A stretch of 39,240 nt of DNA from positions 1-39,240 of the forward strand of contig NZ_SMKC01000027.1 of assembly GCF_004348315.1 (NCBI RefSeq), in the 5' to 3' direction. The stretch is from Streptomyces sp. 8K308 (GTDB lineage: Bacteria; Actinomycetota; Actinomycetes; Streptomycetales; Streptomycetaceae). Positions 24,324-33,235 of this stretch are shown here, in pieces (within the stretch, counting starts at the first letter, position 1; the number at the start of each line of letters is the position of its first letter). The position numbers and the translations under genes were made by a program. The notes under the pieces are model-generated. The model did not search any database and was not told where the DNA came from. It saw only the letters and a list, made by a program, of their open reading frames with translations.

Positions 24324-25696
24324 ATGACGCAAACCCGGATACCGAGCGAGCGGGACAGGCCGCGGGCGGCGCGGCGAGGCCGTGGTATCGGCAGTTGTAC
24401 GTCCAGGTGCTCGTGGCGATCGTGATCGGCATCGTGTTGGGCTGGCGGTGGCCGGACGTGGGCACCGCCATGGAGCCGATCGGCACGACGTTCATCACCG
24501 CGATGAAGATGCTGATCGGCCCGATCGTGTTCCTGACCATCATCGGCGGCATAGCGGGCGTGGCGGACCTGAAGAGGGTCGGGCTCACCGGGCTCAAGGC
24601 GCTGACTACTTCCAGGTCGGCACGATCGTCGCGATGGCGGCGGGGCTGGTGGCGATCAACCTCTTCCGGCTCGGCGAGGGCGTGCACGCCGACCCGTCGG
24701 CCCTGGACACCTCCGGCGACGCGGGCGAGTACATCGAGGCGGGCGAGCGGCAGCAGTGGTGGGAGTTCCTCACCCACATCGTGCCGGACAGCTTGTTCGG
24801 CCCGTTCGTCGAAGGCGACGTCCTCCAGGTGATCTTCCTGGCGGTGATCTTCGCGATCGCGCCGAAGGCGGTGGGGAGGGCCGGGGAGCCGATCATCGAG
24901 GTGGGCCGGCTGACCGAGGTCGTCTTCAAGGTCCTGTCGTACGTCATGAAGGTCGCGCCGCTCGGGGCCTTCGGCGCGATGGCCTACGCCATCGGGCGAT
25001 TCGGCCTGTCCACGCTGACCAGCCTGGGTTCGCTGATCCTTCTCTTCTACGTCACCTCCGTCGTGGTCGTACTCGGCGGCGTGCTGGCGGCGTACGTGCG
25101 GCTGAACATCTTCCAGCTCTTCCGCTACTTCAGGGAGGAGTACCTGCTGGTCCTGGGCACGTCCACCGCCGAGCCGGCGTTGCCGGGGCTGATGCGGAAG
25201 CTTCAGCACCTGGGCGTCGAAAGGTCCACCGTCGGTCTGGTGGTGCCCACGGGCTACAGCTTCACCTGGACGACGCGGCGATCTACCTCTCCCTCGCCAC
25301 GCTGTACATCGCCCAGGCCACCGACACGCCGCTGTCCGTGCCCCAGCAACTCGGGCTGCTCGCCGTCATGCTGCTGACCTCCAAGGGCGCCGCGGCGTGG
25401 CGGGCGGCGGTTTCATCGCGCTCACCGCCACCCTCTCCACGGTCGGCACCGTGCCCGCCGCCGGCATCGTGCTTGTCTTCGGCATCGACAAGTTCATGTC
25501 CGAGTGCCGGGCCCTGGTGAACTTCTCGGGCAACGCCGTCGCCACCCTGTTCATCGCCCGCTGGGACGACACGCTGGATCTGGCGCCGGCCCGCGAGGTC
25601 CTCGCGGGCAGGGCGAAGGAGCCGCCGGCAGCGGCGGAGGCGGTGGGGGAAGAGAATCGGCCGGTCATGACTCGGAACGCCGAGGTGGCGTCCTGA
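24324..25696 (+). pseudogene. dctA: C4-dicarboxylate/cation symporter DctA, frameshifted
   Basis: The pieces read in order as a whole DctA (DAACS family, proton/sodium-driven uptake of malate, succinate or similar acids). The start MTQTRIPSERDRPR follows GGGAGG. Then come FITAMKMLIGPIVFLTIIGG, a middle part with YVMKVAPLGAFGAMAYAIG and [16 protein letters not shown], the substrate region VPTGYSF...[13 protein letters not shown], and [21 protein letters not shown]. Reading-frame changes fall near 24380, 24606, 25264 and 25395, each equivalent to one lost base. At the last three the missing base restores a doublet or triplet run. The last shift returns to the frame used after the first. It lies upstream of a LysR gene and a tartrate/malate dehydrogenase, which fits its role. 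Sequencing error is possible. Confidence 0.85.
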
Positions 25697-25830
25697 CGGC
25701 GTCCGTGCTGGCCACGCCGGACAGGTTCAGGGGTTCCCCCGGCGCCGACGACACGGTCCACGCCGTCGCCCGGCGGCCGGTAGGTTGGCCCCCCACCGCA
25801 GCCGCATCCCAGAAGGACCGGGAGGCACCC

Positions 25831-26739
25831 TTGGACGCCCGGCAGCTCGAGTACTTCCTGGCCATCGTCGAGCACGGCGGATTCAACAGGGCGGCCGCCG
25901 CGCTGCACGTGGCTCAGCCCTCGTTGTCGCAGGCGATGGCGAACCTGGAGGCCGACCTCGGGGTGGCGCTCTTCCACCGCGTCGGTCGGGGCGTCGTGCT
26001 CAGCGACGCGGCGCTGGAACTGTTGGAACCGAGCCGGCGTGTGCTGCGGGACCTGGCCGCCGTGCGGGACACCGCCGCCGCGCTCGCCGGGCTGCACGGC
26101 GGCACGGTCGAGGTGGCCACCATGCCTTCGCCCGGCATCGAACCGTTCACCACGCTCGTCCGCCGCTTCGCCGAGGCGCATCCTGCGGTGACCGTGAGCG
26201 CGCGGGCCGCCTTCACCCCCGACGAGGTCCTGACCCTGGTCCGCGGCGGCGCCTGCGAGCTGGGCCTGCTGGGCTCCGCCACGCCCGTGCGTCCTTCGGG
26301 TCTCGACGTCCTGCACGTCGAGGACCAGCCGTTCGTGGTGGTGGCCATGTCCGGTGGAGAGTTCGAAGACGACGTCATGGTCAGGCCGGAGGACCTGGCC
26401 GGGCAGCGGCTCGTCGCGTCCCGGCCGGGCAGCCTGATGCGCAGCCTCGTCGACGGCATCACCGCGGACGGCTCAGGCACCAGGATCGTGAGCGTCGTCG
26501 ACCACCGCACGTCGATTCTGCCGCTGGTGCTCAGCGGGGTGGGGGTCGCGATCCTGCCGTCCTCCTGGACCCGGCTGGCCCGCCGTTGTGGCGCCGTCGT
26601 CGCGCCCGTCGAGCACGCCGCCCGGCTCCACGTCGCGATGGTCAGCCTGCCCGCGCACCTCACCCCGGGCGCACGGGCCCTGTTGACGCTGACCCGCGCG
26701 TACGCCCGGCGTGGGAAGCCCGAGGCCGAGGAGGCGTGA
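25831..26739 (+). CDS. LysR-family regulator of the dicarboxylate genes
   Basis: This 302-residue LysR protein has an N-terminal winged helix (LEYFLAIVEHGGFNRAAAALHVAQPSLSQ) and a two-lobe effector domain. The start is taken as TTG at 25831 because GGGAGG lies five bases upstream and the protein then begins at the canonical position; there is no ATG in the right place. It lies between the broken transporter gene and the tartrate/malate dehydrogenase gene on the same strand, so it probably controls their use of a hydroxy-dicarboxylate. The 18-base element found before both genes is a candidate target. Confidence 0.88.
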   Translation: MDARQLEYFLAIVEHGGFNRAAAALHVAQPSLSQAMANLEADLGVALFHRVGRGVVLSDAALELLEPSRRVLRDLAAVRDTAAALAGLHGGTVEVATMPSPGIEPFTTLVRRFAEAHPAVTVSARAAFTPDEVLTLVRGGACELGLLGSATPVRPSGLDVLHVEDQPFVVVAMSGGEFEDDVMVRPEDLAGQRLVASRPGSLMRSLVDGITADGSGTRIVSVVDHRTSILPLVLSGVGVAILPSSWTRLARRCGAVVAPVEHAARLHVAMVSLPAHLTPGARALLTLTRAYARRGKPEAEEA

Positions 26740-26753
26740 CACCGATCGGCCAC

Positions 26754-26771
26754 GCCTATACGTCGCATCGA
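26754..26771 (+). promoter_or_regulatory. Shared 18-base element, copy 2 (upstream of the dehydrogenase)
   Basis: GCCTATACGTCGCATCGA differs from copy 1 at two adjacent positions only. It lies 75 bases before the dehydrogenase start. TATACG with GTGAC about 16 bases upstream could form a promoter. Confidence 0.6.
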
Positions 26772-26845
26772 AAGCAGGTCTTGGACGCGCCACGGCCGTC
26801 CTGTGTTGACTCAAACCGACCACACCCAGCGAGCCGGAGGCCCCC

Positions 26846-27937
26846 ATGACCGCGCCCCACACGTTCCGCATCGCCGCGATCCCCGGCGACGGCGTCGGCA
26901 AGGAGGTCGTCGCCGCCGGGCGAGCCGTCCTGGACGCCCTCGCCGAGGACTCCAGTGGCTCGTCGAGCCCCTTCGCCTTCTCCTGGGAGGAGTTCCCCTG
27001 GGGCTGCGAGTACTACGAGCGCACCGGCACCATGATCGACGCCGACGGCCTCGAGAGGCTCAGGGACTTCGACGCCATCTACTTCGGCGCGGTCGGCTGG
27101 CCCACCGTCCCCGACCACATCAGCCTCTGGGGCCTGCGCCTGAAGATCTGCCAGAGCTTCGACCAGTGGGCCAACGTCCGCCCGGTCCACTTCCTGCCCG
27201 GCATCACCAGCCCCCTGCGCAAGGCCGACGACACCGACCTCGACTGGGTCGTCGTCCGCGAGAACAGCGAGGGCGAGTACGCCGGCCTCGGCGGGCGCAA
27301 TCTCGCCGGCCGCGGCCCCGGCGGCGAAGTCGCCGTGCAGACAGCCCTGTTCACCGAAATCGGCTGCGAACGCATCATGCGCTTTGCCTTCGACCTGGCC
27401 CGCACCCGGACCCGCCGCAAGGTCTCCAGCGTCACCAAGAGCAACGCCCAGCAGTACGGCATGGTCCTGTGGGACGACGTCTTCAGGCGCGTCGCCGCCG
27501 ACTACCCCGACGTCGAGACCGAGAGCGTCCTGGTCGACGCGATGTCGGCGAAGTTCGTCCTGCACCCAGAGGACCTCTCGGTCGTCGTCGCGTCCAACCT
27601 CAACGCCGACATCCTCTCCGACCTCGGCAGCGCCCTGGCCGGCAGTCTCGGCTTGGCCGCCAGCGCCAACCTGAACCCCGACCGCCGCTTCCCCAGCATG
27701 TTCGAGCCCGTCCACGGCTCCGCGCCCGACATCGCCGGCCGCGGCCTCGCCAACCCCATCGGCGCCGTCGGCAGTGCCGCACTGATGCTCGACCACCTCG
27801 ACCTGTCCCACCAGGCGGCCCGGCTCCACCGAGCGATCGAAGCGACCACGTCCGCGTCCATCCTCACCAGGGACGTCGGCGGCACCGCCACCACCGAGGA
27901 CGTCACCAAGGCCCTGATCGACGCGCTGAACGCCTGA
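26846..27937 (+). CDS. ttuC: Tartrate dehydrogenase / D-malate dehydrogenase family
   Basis: This 363-residue enzyme of the isocitrate/isopropylmalate dehydrogenase superfamily, TtuC/DmlA branch, performs NAD-dependent oxidation (with decarboxylation for D-malate) of beta-hydroxy acids. Diagnostic segments are IAAIPGDGVGKEV, WGLRLKICQSFDQWANVRP (specific to this branch), ENSEGEYAGLGG, KSNAQQYGMVLWDDVF, and the metal and cofactor region NLNADILSDLGSALAGSLGL with EPVHGSAPDIAGRG. GGAGG lies five bases before the ATG. Together with the dicarboxylate transporter and the LysR gene upstream it forms a tartrate/D-malate use block. Tartrate, D-malate and isopropylmalate specificities overlap, so the substrate is not certain. 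Confidence 0.92.
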   Translation: MTAPHTFRIAAIPGDGVGKEVVAAGRAVLDALAEDSSGSSSPFAFSWEEFPWGCEYYERTGTMIDADGLERLRDFDAIYFGAVGWPTVPDHISLWGLRLKICQSFDQWANVRPVHFLPGITSPLRKADDTDLDWVVVRENSEGEYAGLGGRNLAGRGPGGEVAVQTALFTEIGCERIMRFAFDLARTRTRRKVSSVTKSNAQQYGMVLWDDVFRRVAADYPDVETESVLVDAMSAKFVLHPEDLSVVVASNLNADILSDLGSALAGSLGLAASANLNPDRRFPSMFEPVHGSAPDIAGRGLANPIGAVGSAALMLDHLDLSHQAARLHRAIEATTSASILTRDVGGTATTEDVTKALIDALNA

Positions 27938-28045
27938 CGACGGGGCGCCCGCCGAGCTCCAGCGCGGTGGCCACGGCCGCGGTCCGCGTCGCTCGTGGCG
28001 CGCACGCCCCGGGCCACGCCGGGCGCTCCTGAGAGGGTGTACCGC

Positions 28046-28954
28046 ATGGCCGACATGGTGGAACTCAGACAACTGCGGTACTTCCTCGCGGTGGCGGAGG
28101 AGCTGAGCGTCACGGCGGCGGCCCGGCGCTTCCACATGGCGCAGCCGGCGCTCAGCCAGGCGATTACCAAACTGGAGCGCCAGCTGGGCGTGGCCCTCTT
28201 CGACCGGGCGGGTGGCCGGCTGCGCCTGACCGCCGCCGGCCGGCTGCTGGTTCCCGAGGCCGGGGCCCTGGTCGAGCGGGCCCGGGAGGTGACCGAGCTC
28301 GTGCCCCGCGCCCAGGGCCCCGAGCCGACGGTGCTGCGCGTCGGCTCCATCACCTCCGCCGTCTCCGGGCTGCTGCCCCGGGTGCTGCCCGCCTTCCTCG
28401 CCGCGCACCCCTGGGTGGTGCCCCGCGTGTCCGAGCTGGGGCAACGGGCACAGCTCGCGGCTCTGCGGGCGGGCGACATCGACCTCGGCGTCTGCCGCCT
28501 GGCCGGCGCCGAGCCCGGCACCGGTGCCGAGGTGCTGCCACTTTTCGACGAGCCGCTGCGCTGTGCCGTGCCCGCGAGCCACCCGCTCGCCGCCTGCGGG
28601 CCCCTGTCGTTGGGCGAGCTGGCCGGGCGTGACCTGGTCGGGTTCCCGCGCTCGTTGGCGCCGGTGGCCTACGACACGATCGTCGCGGTGTGCATGCGGG
28701 CCGGGTTCTCGCCGCGGTTCGGCCACGAGGTGCACAACGACCAGGCCATCCTGGGCCTGGTCGCGTGCGGCCTCGGGCTCGCCCTGGTGCCCGAGCTGAC
28801 GACCCGGATGACGATGCCGGGCGTGGTCTACCTGCGGATCGTCGAGGAGTACGCCGTGACCCCCCTGTCGGTCGTGGTCAGCGCAGCGGGCCCGCCGGAG
28901 GCGGCGCTGCTGCTGCGCGAGGCACTCAGCCGGGCTTTCCCGCCGGCCGGGTGA
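28046..28954 (+). CDS. LysR-family regulator
   Basis: This 302-residue LysR protein has a standard winged helix (LRQLRYFLAVAEELSVTAAARRFHMAQPALSQAI) and an effector domain with LGVCRLAGAEP and GLGLALVPELT. The ATG at 28046 follows GAGAGGG at eight bases; a second in-frame ATG lies at 28055. It is on the same strand as the dehydrogenase, 108 bases downstream. It is convergent with the FAD oxidase gene, and their coding ends overlap by 29 bases, so antisense interference at the 3' ends is possible. It could regulate the oxidase/symporter pair or the dicarboxylate genes; the sequence does not decide. Confidence 0.88.
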   Translation: MADMVELRQLRYFLAVAEELSVTAAARRFHMAQPALSQAITKLERQLGVALFDRAGGRLRLTAAGRLLVPEAGALVERAREVTELVPRAQGPEPTVLRVGSITSAVSGLLPRVLPAFLAAHPWVVPRVSELGQRAQLAALRAGDIDLGVCRLAGAEPGTGAEVLPLFDEPLRCAVPASHPLAACGPLSLGELAGRDLVGFPRSLAPVAYDTIVAVCMRAGFSPRFGHEVHNDQAILGLVACGLGLALVPELTTRMTMPGVVYLRIVEEYAVTPLSVVVSAAGPPEAALLLREALSRAFPPAG

Positions 28955-30074
28955 GGAGCCGGGACGCCGTCATGTTGGCGACATCGAAGCCGGTGCCGCG
29001 CTCCAGGGTGAGCTCGGCGGCGATCTGGCCGAACGCCGGGGCCAGCTTGAAGCCATGTCCTGAGAAGCCGGCCAGCACCACGGCGCGGTCCGTTCCGGGG
29101 AGTCGGTCCACGACGGCGGTGCGGTCCCGCGTGTAGGCGTCCAGGTAGACGGCGTACCTGACCGGGTCGGGGTGCAGCCCTGGCAGCAGGCGGCGCACCG
29201 CCTCGCCCACCGGGCGCAGCCTGGCCTCGTCGAAGTCCCGCGTGAACGACTCGGGCCCCGGCAGGTCGCCCCACGCGTCGGCGAAGCCGGTCTTGACGGA
29301 CATGCCGTCCAGCATCGGCACGCCGAACAGGTGCGTGCCGTCGGTGTCGCGGATGAACGCGGGGAACCGCTCGGGGGCATACGGCGCCGGGTCCGTGGGG
29401 GCGAACCAGGTCAGGACGATCGGCTTGACGGTGAGGTGCCCGGCCAGGGAGGGGACGAGCCGCTCGGTCCAGGGGCCGGCGGTGAGGACGACCCGGCCGA
29501 CGGTGTACTCCGTGCCCGCCGCGGTGATCAGGACCCGGTCGTCCTCGGGGCGCACGCTCTCCACCGGGGTGTGGTCGAAAAGCCGGGCGCCGTGCCGGCG
29601 TGCCTGGCCACAGGCGGCCAGCACGGCGAGTTCGGGGCGCAGCACCCCGCCCATCGTGTCCAGGACGCCGATCTCCCCTTCGCGGGGCAGGTGTTGCGGG
29701 TACCGGGCGGCGAGCTGATCGTGGTCAAGGATTTCGTGGTCGAGGCCGTGCTCGTCGACCGACCGCCGGACGTTGCGCATGGGCGGCAGCTTGGGCAGGC
29801 CGATGGAGAGGCAGCCGGTGGCGTGGAACAGCGGCAGACCGCTCGCCGCCGCCAGCTCCGTCCACAGCGCCCTGGCGCTCCGGAGCATCGGGACGTAGCC
29901 GGCGCCCTCGTGGTAGGCCATGCGGAAGAGCCGGGACTCGCCGGCCGAGGCACCCCGGTCGTGGGCCAGTCCGTACCGCTCGAAGCCGAGGACCGAGGCC
30001 CCCGTGCGGGCGAGCCGCCAGGCAGTCATGGATCCCATGGCTCCCAGGCCGATGACCGCTACGTCGGCGTCCAT
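28926..30074 (-). CDS. FAD-dependent sarcosine / N-methyltryptophan oxidase family
   Basis: This 382-residue protein has the N-terminal dinucleotide loop VIGLGAMGSMTAWRLA, GERSR-like GESRLFRMAYHEG, and the family-closing FSGHGFKLAP. MSOX/SolA enzymes oxidise secondary N-methyl amino acids, giving formaldehyde and peroxide. By my alignment the cysteine that binds FAD covalently in MSOX/MTOX is tyrosine here (AVYLDAYT), so FAD is probably non-covalent and the substrate may differ. AAGGAAG precedes the ATG at 30074. The GltS-type symporter gene ends 61 bases upstream on the same strand, so import and oxidation of the same amino acid derivative is a reasonable inference. Confidence 0.88.
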   Translation of the reverse strand: MDADVAVIGLGAMGSMTAWRLARTGASVLGFERYGLAHDRGASAGESRLFRMAYHEGAGYVPMLRSARALWTELAAASGLPLFHATGCLSIGLPKLPPMRNVRRSVDEHGLDHEILDHDQLAARYPQHLPREGEIGVLDTMGGVLRPELAVLAACGQARRHGARLFDHTPVESVRPEDDRVLITAAGTEYTVGRVVLTAGPWTERLVPSLAGHLTVKPIVLTWFAPTDPAPYAPERFPAFIRDTDGTHLFGVPMLDGMSVKTGFADAWGDLPGPESFTRDFDEARLRPVGEAVRRLLPGLHPDPVRYAVYLDAYTRDRTAVVDRLPGTDRAVVLAGFSGHGFKLAPAFGQIAAELTLERGTGFDVANMTASRLLTRPAGKPG

Positions 30075-30135
30075 AGAAGCTTCCTTCGGTTCGAGGCGTT
30101 CTCGGGGGGGGTGCGGGCGAGTGGGGCCGCGGGGG

Positions 30136-31512
30136 TCAGGAGGTTCGTTGGCGCACGGTGTCGGGTGCGGCGGCGCCGGTCGATCGCCGCCAGCCGCCGC
30201 GGGCGAGGAGTAGCGCGGCCGCCGTGGCAAGCAGCCCGAGCGCGGTCCAGCCACCGGCCAGGGCCCACGCCGCACCGGCCGCGACGATGGTGGGGGTGAG
30301 CGTGACGGTCAGGGTCTCGATGGGGGCGAGCGGCAGGTAGGCGAGGCCGAACTCGTCGAGGGTGCGCGATTCCAGCTTCGGGTCGCTCATCCGCAGCAGG
30401 GCGATGCCGGTGGAGACGGACCCGGTGGCCCAGCCCCAGGTGAACAGCGCCCGCTCGAACCAGTCACGCTCGAACACGCGGGGCGCGACGACCAGGAAGA
30501 GCACCAGGCAGACGGCAAGACCGAGGACGAAGAGCAGGATGAGTGGCGAGACGTAGTCGGCGACGAAGCTGGGCACGATGGACGCGATGCCGCAGACGAT
30601 CAGCACGTCGGTCGCGGTGCCGGAGACACTTCTGATCGTTCGTGGGTCGACGTAGTGCCAGGCCGGGGTGCGGCTGCCAGCCAGCCGGAGCAGCAGGCCG
30701 ACGACGAAGGCCAGCGCGAACACCGGAACGGCGAAGTCGGGGTAGAGGTCGCCGGCCCACTCGGCTAGTCCGTAGGCGGCCGCGGACACGGCGGCCACCA
30801 GCGACAGTTGCAGGGCCAGCGGCTCGATGGAGACGGCGGAGGTGGTGGCGGTGCCGGTCGAGGTGCGGTCGGCGGGTTCCCTGACGAGGCCGGAGCGCAG
30901 TTCCTCCGGGAGGCTGGCGAAGGTGCCCACGCCCTTGGCGTGGCCGCGGCGCGCGCCCCAGTTGGTGATCACGATGCCGCCGACGATTCCGACGAGCATG
31001 CCGACGGTGGCCGAGGTGAATCCCAGGGAGCTGGCCTGCTGCCAGCCGTCCTCCTCGAAGGCCGAGCCGAGCGCGGCGGCGGTGCCGAAGCCACCGGCCC
31101 AGCCGGCGAACAACAGCGTGCCGAACGCTTCAGGAGTGCCCCACATCGGCCCGAGGAATATGAGCGCGAAAACCAGGCCGAGGCCGACCTGGATCGTGTA
31201 ACTGCCGATCGAGTAGAGCGAGAAGGAGCCGGTCGATTTTCCGAACGTGCCGAATCCGGAGTCATTCGACAACGCGAGGCACGCGAACACGATGACGATC
31301 AGCACGGAGGCGTAGGTGCCGAGTTGGTCGGAGAACGGCAGGAGGTCGAGCGCCTCAGGGCCGAGCAACAGCCCCAGGCCGCCGGCCAGCACGCTCGACG
31401 GGAGCATCAGGCGCTGGACGATCACCAGGCGCGCGCGGAGCAGGGCGCCGACGACGAGCAGTGCCGCGACGAGTCCCGCATCGCCCAACAGCGACCAGGG
31501 GGTGTATTCCAT
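30136..31512 (-). CDS. GltS-type sodium/glutamate symporter family protein
   Basis: This 458-residue membrane protein has about 11-12 hydrophobic segments in two halves, with glycine-rich re-entrant-type segments such as PSSVLAGGLGLLLGPEAL and TLLFAGWAGGFGTAAALGSAF in the first half and FTWGWATGSVSTGIALLRM in the second, as in GltS carriers. These move glutamate or related acids with sodium. A polar loop of about 40 residues (near 195-235) separates the halves. GGAGGAG lies before the ATG. It lies upstream of the FAD oxidase gene in the same direction. The solute may be the oxidase substrate rather than glutamate. Confidence 0.87.
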   Translation of the reverse strand: MEYTPWSLLGDAGLVAALLVVGALLRARLVIVQRLMLPSSVLAGGLGLLLGPEALDLLPFSDQLGTYASVLIVIVFACLALSNDSGFGTFGKSTGSFSLYSIGSYTIQVGLGLVFALIFLGPMWGTPEAFGTLLFAGWAGGFGTAAALGSAFEEDGWQQASSLGFTSATVGMLVGIVGGIVITNWGARRGHAKGVGTFASLPEELRSGLVREPADRTSTGTATTSAVSIEPLALQLSLVAAVSAAAYGLAEWAGDLYPDFAVPVFALAFVVGLLLRLAGSRTPAWHYVDPRTIRSVSGTATDVLIVCGIASIVPSFVADYVSPLILLFVLGLAVCLVLFLVVAPRVFERDWFERALFTWGWATGSVSTGIALLRMSDPKLESRTLDEFGLAYLPLAPIETLTVTLTPTIVAAGAAWALAGGWTALGLLATAAALLLARGGWRRSTGAAAPDTVRQRTS

Positions 31513-31589
31513 CCGTTTACTCCTCCGCCACGCGCCTTTCCCTTAGCCAGGATTTCTATCAGCAGACGCGCGACGAGGGAAAGGGAACG

Positions 31590-31619
31590 GCCTATACGAA
31601 CAGCCGGATAAGGCTATAT
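31590..31619 (-). promoter_or_regulatory. Third copy of the GCCTATACG core, upstream of the symporter
   Basis: GCCTATACG at 31590-31598 repeats the first nine bases of the shared element, in a local AT-rich stretch ending GGCTATATG (31612-31620). On the minus strand it reads CGTATAGGC, giving a TATAGG -10-like box about 80 bases before the symporter start. The rest of 31513-31759 shows no gene. Confidence 0.45.
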
Positions 31620-31759
31620 GCGGCGGTTATGGCGGGAAATACTGACGGGCATGTCATCGACCGGAAACATCGGTGTGCCAGCTGGCGCACCGCCACGCGC
31701 CTGGCCAGGCCAGGCCACTCAGCACCCGCGATCCGCGAAACGTCGTCGCGTCGGCCCGC

Positions 31760-32300
31760 TCACGGGGCGGGGCAGGATGGCAACCTGTGGTCGGCGTAGG
31801 TGGACTGCCACACGGCGGGGTGTTTCAAGCGACCATTGACGAAAGAGCCGCACTCCATGGCCCCGGTCCATGAGCGGCCGTCGGGGTGGTGGACGACTTC
31901 ATCGAAGCGCGGCCGCAGGCCGTGCTCGGCCAGCAGGTCCGCCACGATCCCGTCGAGCCGCTCACGGTGTTCCTGGGCCGGGCCCCTATGTACGCCTCGC
32001 GGACCTCTTCGGGCTCGCCGGCGAGGACCTGATCCATGCCGCTCGCGGATGTACCGCTTGAGGTTGACGTGGTCCATGAACACCTCGCTCACGCCCGCGT
32101 CGACGAGCCGCTCGAAGAGGGCCTCCAGGAGCTCGGGCTGGGTGGCGAAGTGGGGCAGGAGCGGGCCGAGGAAGGCATATGTGGGGATGCCGGCGTCCTT
32201 GAGTTCCCCGAGCGGGTGCAGCAAGCAGTAGGCGCAGCCCAGTACGCAGCGGTGTAGGGGGTGATGACGCCGTCGTTCGATATCCGGCCGGCCGCCTGCC
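31760..32300 (-). pseudogene. Radical SAM protein remnant, frameshifted and internally shortened
   Basis: Three frames combine into a broken radical SAM protein. An N-terminal piece ends ITPYT, followed after one missing base by C-V-L-G-C-A-Y-C, a CxxxCxxC iron-sulfur motif. Next come LKDAGIPTYAFLGPLLPHF, SEVFMDHVNLKRYIRER, MDQVLAGEPEEVREAYIG and ERLDGIVADLLAEHGL. Frame changes lie near 32251, 32040 and 31985. The FeS motif runs almost directly into LKDAGIP; in this family about 90-100 residues normally lie between, so a central piece is probably deleted. No function is expected. The 217 bases between it and the TetR gene hold nothing I recognise. Confidence 0.65.
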
Positions 32301-32516
32301 GCGCTCCGACCGGATCACCACTCCGGCGGATCGGCCGCGTCAGCGGAGCGCCGAGAGCAGGCCAGCCGGTGGGCATTCGTCCGGTCGGTGAAGGCGAACC
32401 CGACCACAGACGCGCCGTGCGTGTCGATATGGTTTTGGACTCGATCTCAGCGCCCGTACAGTGCCGCAGCTGGCCCTCGATCACCGCCGGCTGGTGTCTG
32501 AGCCAGGGGTGTCTCT

Positions 32517-33152
32517 TCAATCATGAGTGTCAGGTGCGGCCGGAGGTGTCTGCCCCCAGCCGTGCTCGACCGACGGGCGGCATCTGTCGGGATCGTCGCC
32601 CGCGCTGATGAACAGTGCGGTCAGCATGGGCACGGCGTGGGCGAGCGCCTGGGGTGGCAAGGGGCCTGTGGTGACGAGTGAGGCGAGTCCGTGACCGATC
32701 GTCCAGCTCTGTGTTGCCAGGTCAAGCGGGTCCACGTCGCCATGGAAGCGACCGGCCGTCTTGGCCCGTTCGACGGCGCGGACGAGGAAGTGCAGGGCTT
32801 CGTCCGCCGCATCGGCGTCCTCGAGTTCGAAGCCCGCGTCGAACATGACGCGGTACAGGTCGGGACTCTCCAGCGCGTTGGCCAGGTAGGCGGCCCCCAG
32901 GGCGGCGAGGTCTCGCACCGGGTCCGTGGTCGTCGAGACGGCCGCGAGTTTGGCGGCCAGGCGGGTGAAGCCTTCCTGCCGCAGTGCTTTCCACAGGCCG
33001 TCCATGCTGCCGAAGTAGGTGTAGATGGCCATCGTCGACACGCCGGTTCCGGCGACCAGTGTGCGGAGTGTGACCGGGTGCCGGTTCCGGAGCATGTACG
33101 CGGCCCGGTCCAGCAGTTGGGAGCGGACAGTGGGGTCTTTCATCCTGGCCAT
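32517..33152 (-). CDS. TetR-family regulator
   Basis: This 211-residue TetR protein has an N-terminal helix-turn-helix (LLDRAAYMLRNRHPVTLRTLVAGTGVSTMAIYTYFGSMDGLWKAL) and an all-helical ligand domain with a WHG-type C-terminal segment (QSWTIGHGLASLV). I chose the ATG at 33152; 33143 is also possible, and neither has a clear ribosome-binding site, so a leaderless transcript is possible. The perfect ATAGC-ATC-GCTAT dyad 14 bases upstream suggests self-repression. No intact target gene lies next to it, since its neighbours are remnants, so its original partner may have been lost. Confidence 0.87.
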   Translation of the reverse strand: MARMKDPTVRSQLLDRAAYMLRNRHPVTLRTLVAGTGVSTMAIYTYFGSMDGLWKALRQEGFTRLAAKLAAVSTTTDPVRDLAALGAAYLANALESPDLYRVMFDAGFELEDADAADEALHFLVRAVERAKTAGRFHGDVDPLDLATQSWTIGHGLASLVTTGPLPPQALAHAVPMLTALFISAGDDPDRCRPSVEHGWGQTPPAAPDTHD

Positions 33153-33165
33153 GGCGCCACAATAC

Positions 33166-33178
33166 ATAGCATCGCTAT
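33166..33178. promoter_or_regulatory. Operator-like dyad upstream of TetR gene 1
   Basis: ATAGCATCGCTAT is a 13-base dyad with perfect 5-base arms. On the minus strand it overlaps TATAGC, a possible -10 box. It fits autorepression by the adjacent TetR protein. Confidence 0.6.
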
Positions 33179-33235
33179 ACTTTCGCGGAACACTGATCTT
33201 GTCGCCCTTGACGCCAAGGAGTCCCAATGACGATG

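Noticed and set aside
24324-25696. Programmed frameshifting as an explanation for dctA
   Set aside because: Four separate shifts without slippery sequences or downstream structures are not credible as recoding. Decay or sequence error is simpler.
26756-28735. Minus-strand open frame of 659 codons opposite the dehydrogenase and LysR gene
   Set aside because: Low-complexity Gly/Ala/Asp composition and both plus-strand genes are well supported.
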